Shown: positions 42,428 through 54,033 of the stretch, one piece after another | How the letters are laid out: each line of letters starts with the position of its first letter | Position numbering within the stretch: the stretch's first letter is position 1 | Assembly: GCA_005406025.1 (NCBI GenBank) | Contig: BGZK01001466.1 | Span: 1-64,000 of the forward strand | DNA length: 64,000 bases | Direction: 5' to 3' | Origin: Eumeta japonica | Taxonomy: Eukaryota > Arthropoda > Insecta > Lepidoptera > Psychidae | Program-made: the position numbers and the translations under genes | Notes under the pieces: generated by a model | Seen by the model: the letters and a program-made list of their open reading frames with translations, nothing else | What the model was told of the DNA's origin: nothing | Database searches by the model: none

Positions 42428-43694
42428 ACCGTATTCTTTTATTAAGTTATAGGCTATACTATTTGGAAATGCAGTAGCTTTCTATGAGTGGAAGAATTTT
42501 TACCGTCGGTAAAGTAGTTCCATTCGATAGGGTAAGTACGTGGAGTCGGAGATATATGCTGAAATTGATTGCATACAAATCTTTTTCATGAGTCAGCACG
42601 CCTATGTGCCAAGTTTGGCGACGATCGGTCAAACGGAATTCAAGTTTAGCAATCCTTATTATATATAAATATGTGTATATTATAGATTGCAGCACGTGAT
42701 ATCTCCAGTATCAGACTGAAGACTTGATAGAATCGCGTCTTTTCTCGACACATTCCATCATACATATTCGCTCTGTAGGTTTGTTCCAGTCTACCTTGAC
42801 TCATGCTTTCCAGACAGCTGAACACTTCAACATACCTTTTCTACAGCAGTCGGTATATACATTTTATCTACCGCAGTGTCTTGTCACTCTACTGTTCTGG
42901 TATCTATTTCACAGGACTATTTCTATATTTATTTCAAACCGGGCAGGAGTACCATCTTCACCGCTCTGTTTCGGCTTTCGTATTTTCATATTCCACTTAT
43001 TTTGTGCACTAATATAAGGAATAAATTTCCATTAAGGACAGCCAACCGCATTTGCCTGTCATTCTTGCTATCACCAACGACTGCATTATTTATTTTACAG
43101 TTCACATATTTTTTTTTTTTAATTCACTGTGTAGATAACTATTTACATTTGTGAATTCGAATAATATGCTATTAATAATTCCATTTTTATCGAAGGCCAA
43201 CATGTGTGAATCAAAAAAAATCATAGGCTCTCAAAAAATCAGACTCGCAGAAGGTTTTATACTGTGTGGCAAAAAAAAAAGAAATTTAAAACGATAGTCA
43301 TTTCTGACGAAACAGATAAAATTTGCAATTTTCTCGCTTTTTTGTGTCGTTTTTTAATTAATTTTGATTTATGGATTTTTCTTGCAAAAGCATTCATACA
43401 TTCGCACCCGTAAAGTAATTATAAATTTATGAATGAATTCAAAACTGAAAAAAAAAAAAAACCTTCAATATACAAAACTAAAATTTATATGATAATATGG
43501 TGTTATTTGCACCTACATAACATCGATAATAGAACAAGTTTTAATAGTTTTTCAAATTTTTATCTGTCTATCTATATAGGTTATAATAAGGTAAATAAAA
43601 TAATTGAACAATTGAATAGTACGTATTTCTTTATTGTAAGGTTCGGATTGAACCGAAGGCAGAATCGGAACACGAGTGGCACCAAATGCGAATT
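42428..43694. other. Presumed intron
   Basis: 42720-43150 is pyrimidine-rich and open in all three + frames (97, 69 and 92 codons); the peptides are rich in F, L, Y and S, as random T/C-rich sequence gives, and no transmembrane-protein family was recognised. The rest is AT-rich. Confidence 0.35.
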
Positions 43695-44200
43695 AAAAAT
43701 GTATTCATTACATAGATGATAAAATAACACTTGAAATACGTCACATTATTTTGCGAATTTACACTTTATCTCTCGTTCGGAAGGCCGTTTTCCTTTAAGG
43801 AAAGCGAACAAAAAATTTAAGGCTTCGGCTTTCAAGCTTCTTTTCTAATTTCGGCACGCACAGCCAAAACAAACAAAACCATTAATGAACGAAATAGCTT
43901 GGTAAGAAGTCGAACCGCTTATACCCCTTGAAACCCTTAAAACCCTTTTTTAATGAGTGATTGTTTAATAATGCGATTAAATTCATGTGTGTGTAAATCT
44001 TGTATATCCACAGGAGCCCTATTAAACATGCGCACACAGAGCCCCTAAATGAATTCGTGACTTTATATAGTCGACTAACATGCAAACATAGTTTATTTTT
44101 ATTTCTGGTATTGGATTAATGTTATTCACTATTTATATTAAACATTTCAAAAATTGGAATGTCAGAATTAAGATTTCCTTAAACTTACTTTTAAAGGATA
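43695..44200 (-). mobile_element. 3' UTR copy of the 2700-5040 retrotransposon
   Basis: It parallels 2715-3290 along its length: AACACTTGAAATACGTCA, the structured block (CTCGTTCGGAAGGCCG ... AAGCGAAC), TATATCCACAGGAGCC, CATGCGCACACAGAGC, AAATGAATTCGTGA and CTAACATGCAAACATA. 5'-truncated before any coding sequence. Confidence 0.8.
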
Positions 44201-44328
44201 CTCCACGTTCGACCTCATTTCGATACTATAGGACAGGAATCAAGATCATGGTAGAAATCGAGGTCAATTAATAGAAAAGATGAATGTTTCTGCACACGGG
44301 CGGAGTCGCGGGCGCCAAAGCTAGTACA
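44195..44328 (+). repeat. Family C repeat, 3' end
   Basis: GGAATCAAGATCATGGTAGA, then ACACGGGCGGAGTCGCGGGC and GCTAGTAC, the family C terminus; the 5' part is replaced by the retrotransposon tail. Confidence 0.65.
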
Positions 44329-44369
44329 TATTATTTTACTATAGTTATAAACTCAAACCTATATCTTAG

Positions 44370-44590
44370 AAGGATGGCAAAGACTACATACAGACCTCCA
44401 AGTGATAAGGTCTTTGCACATCTCTTTTGTTTCATTGACCTTTATCAATCTTTTCATGCAAGCTCGTGGGTTTCGAATTCTTTAAATTTGACCTTTTTTT
44501 AATATGCTACGAATTTGGCCTGCATAGGATTTTTTAGGGCCACCCTTGTCGACCTTTCTATCATACACGTGCGCCAACACATGCTAGTAC
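44370..44590 (+). repeat. Family I repeat (about 220 bp)
   Basis: TTTGCACATCTCTTTTGTTT, ACCTTTTTTTAATATGC, TTTGGCCTGCATAGGATTTT and AGGGCCACCCTTGTCGACCT occur in the same order at 48495-48715. Confidence 0.7.
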
Positions 44591-45234
44591 TAACGAATGT
44601 GTTTAGCTAGTATATAATATAAACATAATGAAGCTTTAGAAGCGTCGTGTCCTGCACATTAAAAATATTTTCTAAATTTTTTTATGGATGTTGTAGGAGT
44701 GTAACAGAAAGGCTTTTTTTGAAAACTTTGTCCGTCTTTTGAGTGTGACTTGGGGCAACGTATAGGCTTCGTTTCAACAAAACTAGCCTAAAGTTTGTTG
44801 ACAAGCATACCTATAGTGAAGTCTTCAGTTGCAATGACGGACAAAATTAAGTTAATAAAAATAACATAAATATCGATCAAACATATTTTATCAGTTCCAT
44901 AAAAGAAAAATGAGAAGAAGCAAAGAAACCAAACTAACTTTCAGTCCAGAAAAAATACGACACGAATGTGGGACTGTACGCTGCGAATAAAATGAAAACC
45001 GTTTTAACATCGATTGCAAATTGATTTATCTATGTCTGCGTGTGTTCAGAAATAAAAGGTAAATTTCTGTTTTTATTCAGCAAATTGTATTCTGTAAACA
45101 TAGTCCTTGGCTGAATAAATTTTTTATTGTCACGCATTTAATAATGTAATATGTTCTGATATTGAGCGTGTTAACAGAAACCCTAACTAATGTTAACACG
45201 GAATTGTATCAAGGTTTTTTGTATTACTCTATTG
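44591..45234. other. AT-rich spacer
   Basis: Nothing recognised. Confidence 0.35.
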
Positions 45235-45470
45235 CTGACACGTATATGTCTACGACAATCTTCTTATTTCCTTTTTAGGCTCGGTTAGGTCCTCCACGCT
45301 GGCCTAATGGTTTAATATAGTCTATAAGGCATGAAGAGAGTCGTTTCATTTTCTTCAAGCTAACTGATTGATCGCTTCGCTCATGGTCATGATTTAGCCT
45401 GGTAGCATCAAGTTTAGAGCCGATTCTCTTAGCCGCTGTGCCATCGTTGCCCTGTCAGGGCATACGATAT
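45235..45470 (-). repeat. Possible family D repeat, reverse
   Basis: In reverse complement, GCACAGCGGCTAAGAGAATC-like and GAGCGAAGCGATCAATCAG words recall the SINE body; CACGCTGGCCTAATGG recalls a tRNA-like start. The match is weak. Confidence 0.3.
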
Positions 45471-45474
45471 TTAT

Positions 45475-45760
45475 ATAAGTAGAAAATGTTCCATACAAAT
45501 CACCAGAGAGTAGGTGGTAATCACTGCGCACGGACACTTGCAACCCCTATAGGCGTAACTAGTGAATTGCCGGTCTGTTAGAAGGGAGTAGAATATCTGA
45601 AGGAGGAAGGCTTAGGCCAACAGAACTTTTAGCAAGGAATAGGGTATCTGATGGAGGATCTGTGGGGTCACCGGAACCTTCATTCACTGGCCTAAACGCA
45701 ACATCGGAAGCTACTACTTCACGTCTGTATTTGATTGTGGGAACTTGCTTGGAAACCGTA
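45475..45760 (-). repeat. Family A repeat, reverse copy
   Basis: In reverse complement: ACGTGAAGTAGTAGCTTCCG, AAGGTTCCGGTGACC, CCTCCATCAGATACCCTATT, GGGGTTGCAAGTGTCCGTGC, GTGATTACCACC. It contains an internal duplication of the CTCC(A/T)TCAGATA-CCTA-TCCC block (45595-45655). The 78-codon - frame 45559-45795 is formed by it. Confidence 0.7.
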
Positions 45761-46929
45761 ACGTTACATACGTTACAATGTTCAAACAGGTTCATCAGTT
45801 GAATGCACGCATTTTCAAGTTGTTCCCATTAAAAAAACCTCAATATCATAGGATCTACATTTAATTATACTTTGAGTTGTTAAGTTGAGCGTTTTAATCG
45901 TAATACTCTCGTTTCCCGTCCCTTTTCATGGCCGTCGTAAAGGGCGGCTAAAGTTCCGAAGGCAAATCCCGGAAGACATTTTCTACTCTAAAACGAGATG
46001 TGCCGTATCTTACTTTAGAATTTTAGTAGGTTTAATTTTGTATTTATATTAAGTTTCCGTAGAGGGAAAGCTCAATTTAATAACTTCCAGAAATAAAAAA
46101 TTATTAAACCCTTCACAATATAGATATGTCCTTTAATTTCCTATCTGTTTCGCTTTGTTATCATAAGCTGAAATAACTCTCATCATCATCACATCACAGT
46201 GACTTTATCTGCTAATTGAGCAGAGGGGGACAACCAAAAGGACTTTTTTAGAAAATAAAGAAAAAGTTCGTGTAATACATATTAGATGGCGTTACAATCG
46301 TCCAGCCAAAAATTAATTCTGCTACTGGCTGTTATATGGAATTATAATACTAGCCTAATCATTAATATCAATGATATGCATGACTTCATTCTTCGAGTTA
46401 AATAAAAATATTTGTGTAGTATTATTATTTCTAAATATGATAAAAGTAGCAATTTTCCTTTTAAACTAATATTACCCAAAACTACATAGACAACATCAAA
46501 CTTAAGCGTATAAAACTCCACTAGAACGCTTATTAGTAAAGCAGGAACACTAGCTAACATACATTACCAGGTATGGTCACAGTTAAACTATTATTATGTA
46601 TCGTTAGAACTTAGCCGCATATTTTATGTATTCACATAACCATAAACACAATCTTAATCTAATCAACCGTCTAAGCTATGGGCATTCAGAAAGCTTAACC
46701 CGGTTAAAAGCCCAGATCGAGTTACGACTTTGGGAGGGAATTCATAACTTCACACTAGCTCGGAAAAGCTATAAACCGTGGATCAATCCTAAACGAGAGC
46801 GATTCATTAACAAATAACCGCTTTCACGAGAAAGTTTTCTTTCAATTTCACGCCACAAAAGTGTAGCGTGACCACGCCTCTCCGCTTTAATGCCGTACGA
46901 TGACTTAAATGACTTTTAAATTGCCCCCT
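45761..46929. other. Presumed intron
   Basis: Nothing recognised except GGCCGTCGTAAAGGGCGGCTAAAG (45930-45953) of unknown nature. Confidence 0.3.
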
Positions 46930-47145
46930 ACCCTCTCTCGTTCTATGTCTCCCCCTTCTTTGACTGCACAAAGACGGTCGTCGCGTTAACGAATAATGCC
47001 CGCCGAAAGTTCGCCCGGGGGAATGTTATACCGACGACTCGTCCGCAGCGAGAGGGATATTTTCGTTAGTTCGGAATTTTCCAGAACTTATCCCAGGAAT
47101 TTTCTCAGGCGACGAATTGTTTCGTAATTAGTCGTACGATGGGCT
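46930..47145. promoter_or_regulatory. CpG-rich single-copy island
   Basis: Contains GACGGTCGTCGCGTTAACGA, CGCCCGGGGGAATGTTATAC, CGACTCGTCCGCAGCGAGAG and two GGAATTTTC words (47071-47079, 47098-47106), which resemble NF-kappaB/Rel sites. No open frame, no repeat copy. A regulatory element is possible. Confidence 0.3.
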
Positions 47146-47593
47146 AATGCTTATTTCCATTTTCGTAGTTTTCGAGATAGTTTTTTTGTTTTTTTTTTGG
47201 AGATCACTACAGAAATCATAAGGAAAAACTCCTTTTATTAAATTAAAATAAAAACCGCCTTCAAGAACCCATTTTGGTGTCGGTTCCAGCTAAAAATAAA
47301 AGGCAGAGTTGTGTTTACTTAGAAGAAGAATATCTCCTTTTTGACTCTATATTTAACCTTTCATATTCATGTTTATTTATAATACAGTGTGTCCAAATAA
47401 TTTCTTAAATAGGTTTTGAAATAAAGTGAATATAATAGTAGGAAGAAGGATGAACCTTTTAGAATTATGAATCCTGAATTTCATATTAACCCTTTACTAT
47501 ACGTATTCGAGTACAAAACTGCGAGAATCGGGACTCATCGTTACGTTACCGAGCGTTATTTTTGTGACGCCGCATAATTTAAGACGTACGTCA

Positions 47594-48101
47594 AAAAACG
47601 GTTTGTTTCGATTTCTTTCGAAAACGATTTCTCGCAAACAAATCTACCGATTTTGACCTGGTTTGCGGCAATCGACGTGTTTTTACAGGGTCAAAAGCTG
47701 GTTCAAATTTGAAATTGATTGGTCAAGCCGTTTCGTAGTTATTCCAAAAAAAACTGTTTTTTCCGATTTCTTTCGACAACGATTTCTCACAAACGAATCA
47801 ACCGATTTTGACCCGGTTTGCGGCAATCGACGTGTTTTGAATAGATTAAGAGCTGATTAGATTTTGGAATTGATCGGTAAAGCCATTTTAAATTTATTTT
47901 GAAAAAACCACTATAAAAAAAAAAATTCTGAGTTTTTAAAAATTTCTCAAAATCTACTAGTCCAAATCGACTAAAACTTTCAGGAAATCTAAGTTTGGTG
48001 AAACTCTTTGAAACACCGTTTAATGGGCTCGATTCGGTCAAGCCGTTTAAAAGTTATAAGAGGTTTACGTACATCCACACATACACGCACCCAAACACAC
48101 G

Positions 48102-48179
<78 letters not shown>

Positions 48180-48344
48180 ACACATCCACACAGACATACG
48201 GACATCATCTCAAGGATGATCAGGGAAGCTTCCTAGACCCTCAGAACGTCGAGATCTGATGAGAACTCGATTTTTGCAAAATGAGGTGAAACGAATAACT
48301 TCTCGAAAATTTTAGAAAATTTTCAATTTTCTTAGCGGGAAGTT
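47594..48344 (-). mobile_element. Second copy of the TIR/microsatellite element, rearranged
   Basis: Reverse complement of 1244-1798, ending TTAGCGGGAAGTT (48332-48344). At the other end the terminal inverted repeat is lost, and a block of about 160 bp (GATTTCTTTCGANAACGATT, GGCAATCGACGTGTTTT) is present twice, at 47605-47690 and 47766-47845. The 84-, 65- and 83-codon frames crossing it are artefacts. Confidence 0.75.
48103..48173. repeat. (CA)35 microsatellite
   Basis: Uninterrupted CA units inside the element, at the position equivalent to the (TG)n at 1398-1425. Confidence 0.95.
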
Positions 48345-48494
48345 AAAAAATATTGTGACAGCAGTGGGGCGGTTAAACCTGCCACATAAACACACTCACA
48401 TGTATATGGAGGTAATGAACATAATTATTACTTAATGATAATAATAATAATAAATTACTATTATTCAATAATTAATAAATTTATGCCTGTTTTC

Positions 48495-48715
48495 CAGAAG
48501 GATAGGCAAGGTCTAAAGATTTCCGCATTGTACAAGCTTTGCATATATCTCTCACTTCACTGACACCCATCAAACGTTTCGCGCCAGCTCCTCGGCTTAG
48601 GGTGCTGAAAACTTGGCCCTTTTTTAATATGCCTGCGATTTGGTTTGCGTAGGATTTTTAAGGGCGACCCTTGCCGACATTTCAGTCACTGTTACTTATT
48701 TGGGGCATTCTTTTA
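48495..48715 (+). repeat. Family I repeat
   Basis: Same block order as 44370-44590: CTTTGCATATATCTCTCACT, TTGGCCCTTTTTTAATATGC, TTTGGTTTGCGTAGGATTTT and AGGGCGACCCTTGCCGACAT. Confidence 0.7.
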
Positions 48716-49049
48716 TTAAGACGTACAAAGCCCTCTAAAACGCAACTTACAATTCTCGCTATCTTGAACCTCTAAAACTACGTCGTTCATTTTTAGAGGA
48801 GGTGTTGATATTTCAACTTTCTTGCATTATATTTTCGTAAATGTGCTAACAATGATCTGACAGAACTGTGTACGGTTAAAAGGGTGTTTCTAAATCTCTA
48901 TTTAATAAACGGCAGTGTCGGTTAATTTATTTTTTTTTTATTTTTAGAGTTGCGTATTTGTGAATATAAAAATAAATGGCAGCCTTATTTTATACGAGTA
49001 TGTGGGGTACATTGAATGTTTTGCGTAACTCATTAATGAAACAATTTAC
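48716..49049. other. AT-rich spacer
   Basis: Nothing recognised. Confidence 0.35.
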
Positions 49050-50215
49050 ATATAAAGTATAATATTTACTGCTTTTCAAAATATTCTCTATTACATTTTA
49101 TATACGTTTTCATTAATTCAAACCATTTTTGAAAACATGAGGATCATTGGTCTAAGGGCATGTTTTACACGTGCTGGTTGAAAGCTATCACGGCTTCTTC
49201 TGGCCCCGTAAATGTCAAACCTGTCATCAAATCTTTGATTTTTGGGAAAATAAAGAAATCACATGGTGCTAGGTCTGGACTAAATGTCGGATGGGTCGCA
49301 AGCTTTATCTTTTCAGAAGTCAAAAATTACATGGTCTTATTCGCTGTGTACGGCGAAGCATTGTTACGGTGCAATAGTGTACGACTTTTTGGTCGTTTTT
49401 TCCTAATTTTTTTTTAAGACACTGGGCAAATAAATGGTGGTATACCACTCAGCATTAACTGTCTTTTGTTCATGAAGTGGAATCGTGCAGACGTCTTGGA
49501 GAAAAAAAAGCAATCATTTTTTTGCCTACTCTTCTCGTCTATCTCGATTTTGTTGGTTTGGTTATGTTAGGTTAGGTTAGGTTAGGTTAGATTAGGTTTG
49601 GCTCTCTCCTTCGAACATCCACACAGAAGACTGTTGCTTTCTTTCCGGTATGTAACAAGATATCCATGTTTTATCCCCTGTCATATACGGCATTTGAACG
49701 TCCGTGCGTGCATACGAAAAACAACGTTTTTTTACACTAATCAACTCGGGTCCGTTTATGTTCGAAAGTGTGTTCGTGAGGAATCCAACGGCAACAAAGT
49801 TTTTCAACTTTTAAATGTTTATGTAAGATTATTTTAATTTGGCTCATAACAATCCCCAATATCCTTGAATCTCCTCGTAGGTGATACGCCGGTTTTCTTC
49901 AATTAATTGCCTGACAGTAGCCATATTTTCTTCAGTGGTTGCAATTAAGGGCCGACTTTCACGAATTTCATCACGGCGACGATCAAATTCTGCATACCAT
50001 CGCCTTAGAGTGCTCAAATAAGGTGCTTCCATCCCAAAAGCATTTTGAAAACAGCAGTGCAGTCATACGGAGACAGTGAACTTTTAAAACCATAAAAAAT
50101 CATCATCCTAAAATGTTTTGCGTTAATTCCATTTTTGTTACGGACAACGAATTTCAAACTTGTGTTAAAAACGCACGACTTCCCGCCAAAAAACATTTTA
50201 ACCAATGAATGATGT
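49050..50215 (-). pseudogene. Mariner transposase relic 3
   Basis: On the - strand: an N-terminal block up to 50205, LSTLRRWYAEFDRRRDEIRE (about 50010), ENMATVRQLIEENRRITYEEIQ (about 49920), YMTGDKTWISCYIPERKQQS (about 49690; Glu after the catalytic Asp changed to Lys), VWMFEGE, NNASPYTANKTM (about 49370; the second catalytic Asp has become Asn), HPTFSPDLAPCDFFIFPKIK (third Asp, about 49290), GPEEAVIAFNQHV and the end REYFEKQ with stop near 49058. Frameshifts and stops disable it. A TTAGG tract (49567-49596) interrupts the linker between the first and second catalytic blocks. Confidence 0.88.
49567..49596 (+). repeat. Short interstitial (TTAGG)6 tract
   Basis: Six units: four perfect TTAGG, one TTAGA and a final TTAGG. 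TTAGG is the telomere unit of most insects. The tract lies within the mariner relic, so it is either local slippage expansion or an insertion during break repair. Confidence 0.9.
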
Positions 50216-50559
50216 TATTATGACTTAAAAAATATAACATTCGAAATTCAAACATTTATAAACGGTCAGGAGTGCAAAATTTTCAGTGTGCTGTGTGTAA
50301 TCCCTTTATCGCGTGTCTATCTGTCACAGCTGAATCTACTGAAACGGTCCATTTGAAAACTTGATACCAAAAAAATATGTATAAATAATAATTTAATTTT
50401 AAGTAAAATAGTAAAGTATAAATCAAATAAAAGCATTAGGCAGTGCTATTTGTTTTCTTTATTAACGACTGTTAAGTTCGTTAGTCTGCACAATGTAATT
50501 TTTGAAACCAATAATAGATGTCATTTTCATATTTGTATAAGTAATTTATTGTAAGTTTA
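50216..50559. other. Spacer
   Basis: Begins with sequence that may be the mariner 5' flank; no terminal repeat found. AT-rich, nothing else. Confidence 0.3.
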
Positions 50560-50790
50560 AAATTAAACGCCCTCCAGAACCGAAAAACTCAAAGACTGTC
50601 ATTTAATATTTTAGGAAAATAAAATAGTGAATTATAAATTATACAAAAAAGAAAATTAAAGTTTTTCATGTTCCCTACATGCCCTATTACCTACGTCTAA
50701 TGCTTTGTCGTAATGTTATGATTTCTACCAGACAACTCCTACCGCAGTCCGTGTCAAGGAACTACGTTCGAATAATATCTTATGATAGAA
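50560..50790 (+). repeat. Family G repeat, partial
   Basis: GTAATGTTATGATTTCTACC, AGACAACTCCTACCGCAGTC and AAGGAACTACGTTCGAATAA parallel 39145-39215 (ATCAGTCAACTCCTACCGCA). The 102-codon + frame 50679-50987 starts in it; its peptide (MPYYLRLMLCRNVMISTRQL) is not recognised. Confidence 0.55.
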
Positions 50791-51359
50791 TTCTGAAGAA
50801 AACCTGGCGAATTAAGAACTTCCGAAAGAAATATGCTGTATCTATGGATTCTAACGTTCGGAGAACGCAGTCCTATTTATTTTATCCTAACAGTCTATCA
50901 AGTAAAGGGTCTCACTTTTATGCAAAGATTCCTTTTGATATAAATCCGGTCGAAATAGAAGAGCGTAAAGAAGAATCACTTATTTAAATGGATCATTCTA
51001 TGTAAATTTAAATCTGTTTTAAAACTACGCATAAAATTGGCCACAAGAATTTTGTGTTAACAAATCATTGCATACTCGTAATTAAGTTTAATTAAAGCAA
51101 TTGTTCAGTATTCTATAGAAAACAACTTCAGTAGAAAAATGGGATGTTGATGCCATGAAACTAAGGTGGTGGACCCAAAGCTACTTCTTCGATATCTGGT
51201 GGTGGAAGCGGAATGGAAGAACAGATACGGTAGAGGCCGAAATAGTTTAGGTGATGCAATGATTCAGTATTTGTGATTTTCATTAGCTATTAAAAATTGC
51301 AATTTATATTAGAGAATAAATATAAATTTTCTAACATAATATTAAATTAAATCGACCTT
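50791..51359. other. Presumed intron with the rest of an open frame
   Basis: The frame from the family G copy runs to 50987 with a lysine- and arginine-rich reading; no domain seen. 51130-51240 has balanced composition (GGTGGTGGACCCAAAGC). Otherwise AT-rich. Confidence 0.25.
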
Positions 51360-52740
51360 ATTGGAGTTCCGAACCAAAATGACAAAAACGTAAACAACAT
51401 TAATGAAATTTATAGTGTTGGTGCCTTGTATAAGCCGTTATTTAATTTAGTAGTTAAATTAGAAAAATAAATATTTCTATTTGGCATTCCATATATAAAA
51501 CAAAAGCTTAAAAAAAACACGTGTGGCGCTCGGGGACTGCCGCGGTAAAGCTATTGCATAGTATTTTTTATCAACTTATGCAATTATAATTATTTATTTA
51601 TTTTATTTATGCAGTATTTTTTTTCTTTTGTTTTTTTTTCTTTGATATTAATTCAAGTTGCACTTTTTGAGCGTGGTGACTGATAGGAAAACAATTTTTT
51701 TTCTTTTATTAAATAAATGAATAAATGCACTTTCTTTATCCATATTTAAAACACTTTGTACACAAATTATACGAGTACAGATATTAACTGTTGTACATAG
51801 ATGATAAATACCTATACACCTATATACTTTCTCACAAACAGCTGATTACGTATTCGTCCGATTTCGGAGCAGCTTGTCTCGATTCGTACGAGCTTCGTAG
51901 AGTCGTACCATGAAGTAAATACAAAGAAGAGGTGCCCTAACGCCGAAACTCTAAGCAGGCATAAGTCACCAGATTGCGGGGCGAAGAGGGGGATTACGCA
52001 TGCGCAGTAACGCCGATACAACCAATGCCACCTGGAGGCGAGTTGCTGAACTAAAGAGACAAGCGTGATATTTCAAAAAAGTCATTAAAAGTTCTGCTAT
52101 TCATCGATAGATGGCAAAAGTAAAAGTATCACCGCTGTGCCGGTCGGAGTGGGGGGTGTTAGGTTATTTTCGTTACGGAATTTCTGGATTCGGTCTCCAC
52201 ACTCAAGGCCCGCGATAGAAGCTATGCAATAGCTTAAAAATTCTTTTTCGGCTACCATCAACGTGTGGCACATATTTCGACAGTTATGTAAAAACTTTAA
52301 ATTTTCTAATCAATTATTTTGATTAAAGAATATTTTCGGGAACAATTGCTCCGAAAATAACTTAAATTGTTTCTCCCCATTTCTCTTTAAACTGTATGTC
52401 CAAAAAAATTAAAAATATAACAATACGTGCAAGGAAAATTATTTTGAACATTTTCGGATATACTCTTTTTAAATTGTTACTGAAAAAGTGCGCTTCTCAA
52501 CAAAAGGACGTAAGTGTCATGAAGATATACTCTTTTGTATTTTATTTTGCATTAGTTTAAGAGTCAACATACGTATTTGTTTCTCTAATTATAAATTACT
52601 TATTAAGTACGAGAAACATGTAAAAAAGTGTAACAACGTAGTTTTTCTTCATCTGTAGTGCGTTTCTTTGCAGTAACGGCTTCGGGACCCTACACTGAGC
52701 ATGGTCCGACATGCTCTTGGCCGGTTTTTTCATTTTACTG
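51360..52740 (+). repeat. Family E repeat, split by an insertion
   Basis: The parts 51360-51520 and 52270-52740 together follow 24090-24860: TTGTATAAGCC, AAATAAATATTTCTA, TATGTCCAAAAAA, TTATTTTGAACATTTTCGG, CTCAACAAAAGGACGTAAGT, AACGGCTTCGGGACCC, CCGACATGCTCTTGGCC. About 740 bp (51528-52260) between the parts is absent from the first copy. Confidence 0.7.
51528..52260. mobile_element. Putative nested insertion, about 733 bp
   Basis: It is bounded by a 9-bp direct repeat ACGTGTGGC (51519-51527 and 52261-52269). Near its ends are inverted AAGCTATTGCATAG (51546-51559) and CTATGCAATAGCTT (52222-52235). The left end (GCTCGGGGACTGCCGCGG) resembles the family G start. The middle is AT-rich on the left and balanced on the right with TGCGCAGTAACGCCGAT. 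No transposase. Boundaries are inferred from comparison with one other copy. Confidence 0.45.
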
Positions 52741-52912
52741 TTATTTTAGGCGACAAATATATAATGATCATCGTCATAAATGGTAAACGCTTTATGTAAC
52801 AACTGTAATTTTGTTTTCCGCATTTAATTAATCCGTTCTGTTAGTGTTCTTTTGCCGCGCTCTGGATACTTTCCGATGTCGCGACAACTCCTTTTTATTT
52901 TGTTTGCTTATA
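52741..52912. other. Spacer
   Basis: Nothing recognised. Confidence 0.3.
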
Positions 52913-53381
52913 CAGTGGAATCTCAATAACTCGAATGTCAAGGGAAATGCAAAAAAAATCGAATTAACGAGTTTTCGACTTCACAAGAACTTCGATGTAA
53001 TATATGACTGTGTCGACAAGGAACAAACGTAACGTTCACAGCTGTGTTACTTAGAAAGTTTCATGAATGCATTCATTCATTGCATGTGCACAAGACAAAA
53101 ACAATAACCCGAACATTCATTTTGGAATTTATTGCTATTATTTCGGGGAATTCCAAGTGAGACGTCATTATATTTTACCAACTATGACTTATGGAATCTC
53201 CTTTTTGAAATTCGAGTTATAGAGTATAAATATGTATTATCAATACTTCGTAGGGAAATAACATTTTGTTCGAGTTAGAAAGTCTAAATAATTCGAGATA
53301 CCGCGTATTTAGGGATTCATCGGAAGGGAATGGCAATTTTTTTCGACTTACTGAGGATTTCGAGCTATTGAGATTCCACTT
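52913..53381. mobile_element. pogo/Tigger-like MITE, 469 bp
   Basis: The ends CAGTGGAATCTCAATAACTC (52913-52932) and GAGCTATTGAGATTCCACT (53362-53380) are inverted, with TA on each side (52911-52912, 53382-53383), as in Tc1-mariner superfamily pogo elements whose ends read CAGTGGAACCTC-ATAA-TCGAA. The last base of the right end is changed (T for G). Internal TTCGAGTTA words repeat the subterminal motif. There is no transposase; it would have moved with a partner's enzyme. Confidence 0.85.
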
Positions 53382-53383
53382 TA

Positions 53384-54033
53384 TTACAAAATTTGCGTAT
53401 ATAAAATAATGCATTTGAAAACTTCATTTTGATCGCATACTGTATGTCATTTCTTAAAAAGTAAATTCGTAACATCATTCGTTTGACAATACATAGAATG
53501 ATATCACAAATTTCGATAGACCTATACGGCACCCTTTGGCACTGGAACACGGTTCACACGTGTATGGTTCGAAGTGCAAACCAATTATTACTGTTGTTGC
53601 ATCCGACTTTTGATGGCCGACCGTTTGTTGTCTCAATAACCTTTTCGTTTCAAATTTATGGATTCGATATCAGGACACGTTAAGCCGCTGGTCGCAAAAA
53701 AATGTGAGCCGTCACGGGACGCCTGGCAGATGTGAAACATCGAGTTTGTGCAAGTAATATGCATTAAAGACAAAATTACGACAGGAACGAAATATAGCAT
53801 AATGGCAAAATAAAATATGACGACTTTTTTTTTACAGAAAATAATGGCTATTTATTTAATAGACATTTATTTTCATTAAATACAAAAACTAAATATTAAT
53901 TTCAAGTTGCCACAAATTAATTCATTTCATCTGTGACTTCAGTGGTAGTTATATTAGATGTTTCCTTTTTTTAATAATCAATTATTAATCAAAAATACAT
54001 CTTACTAATCAAAATGTAGTAATGTGTACGGTG
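53384..54033. other. AT-rich spacer
   Basis: 53365-53683 has small frames without motif. Nothing else. Confidence 0.3.

Noticed and set aside
42724..43154. Membrane protein suggested by F/L/Y-rich frames
   Set aside because: All three frames give similar peptides because the DNA is T/C-rich; no family pattern or splice signals.
47989..48259. Histidine/threonine- and cysteine/valine-rich frames
   Set aside because: Produced by the (CA)35 microsatellite within the mobile element.
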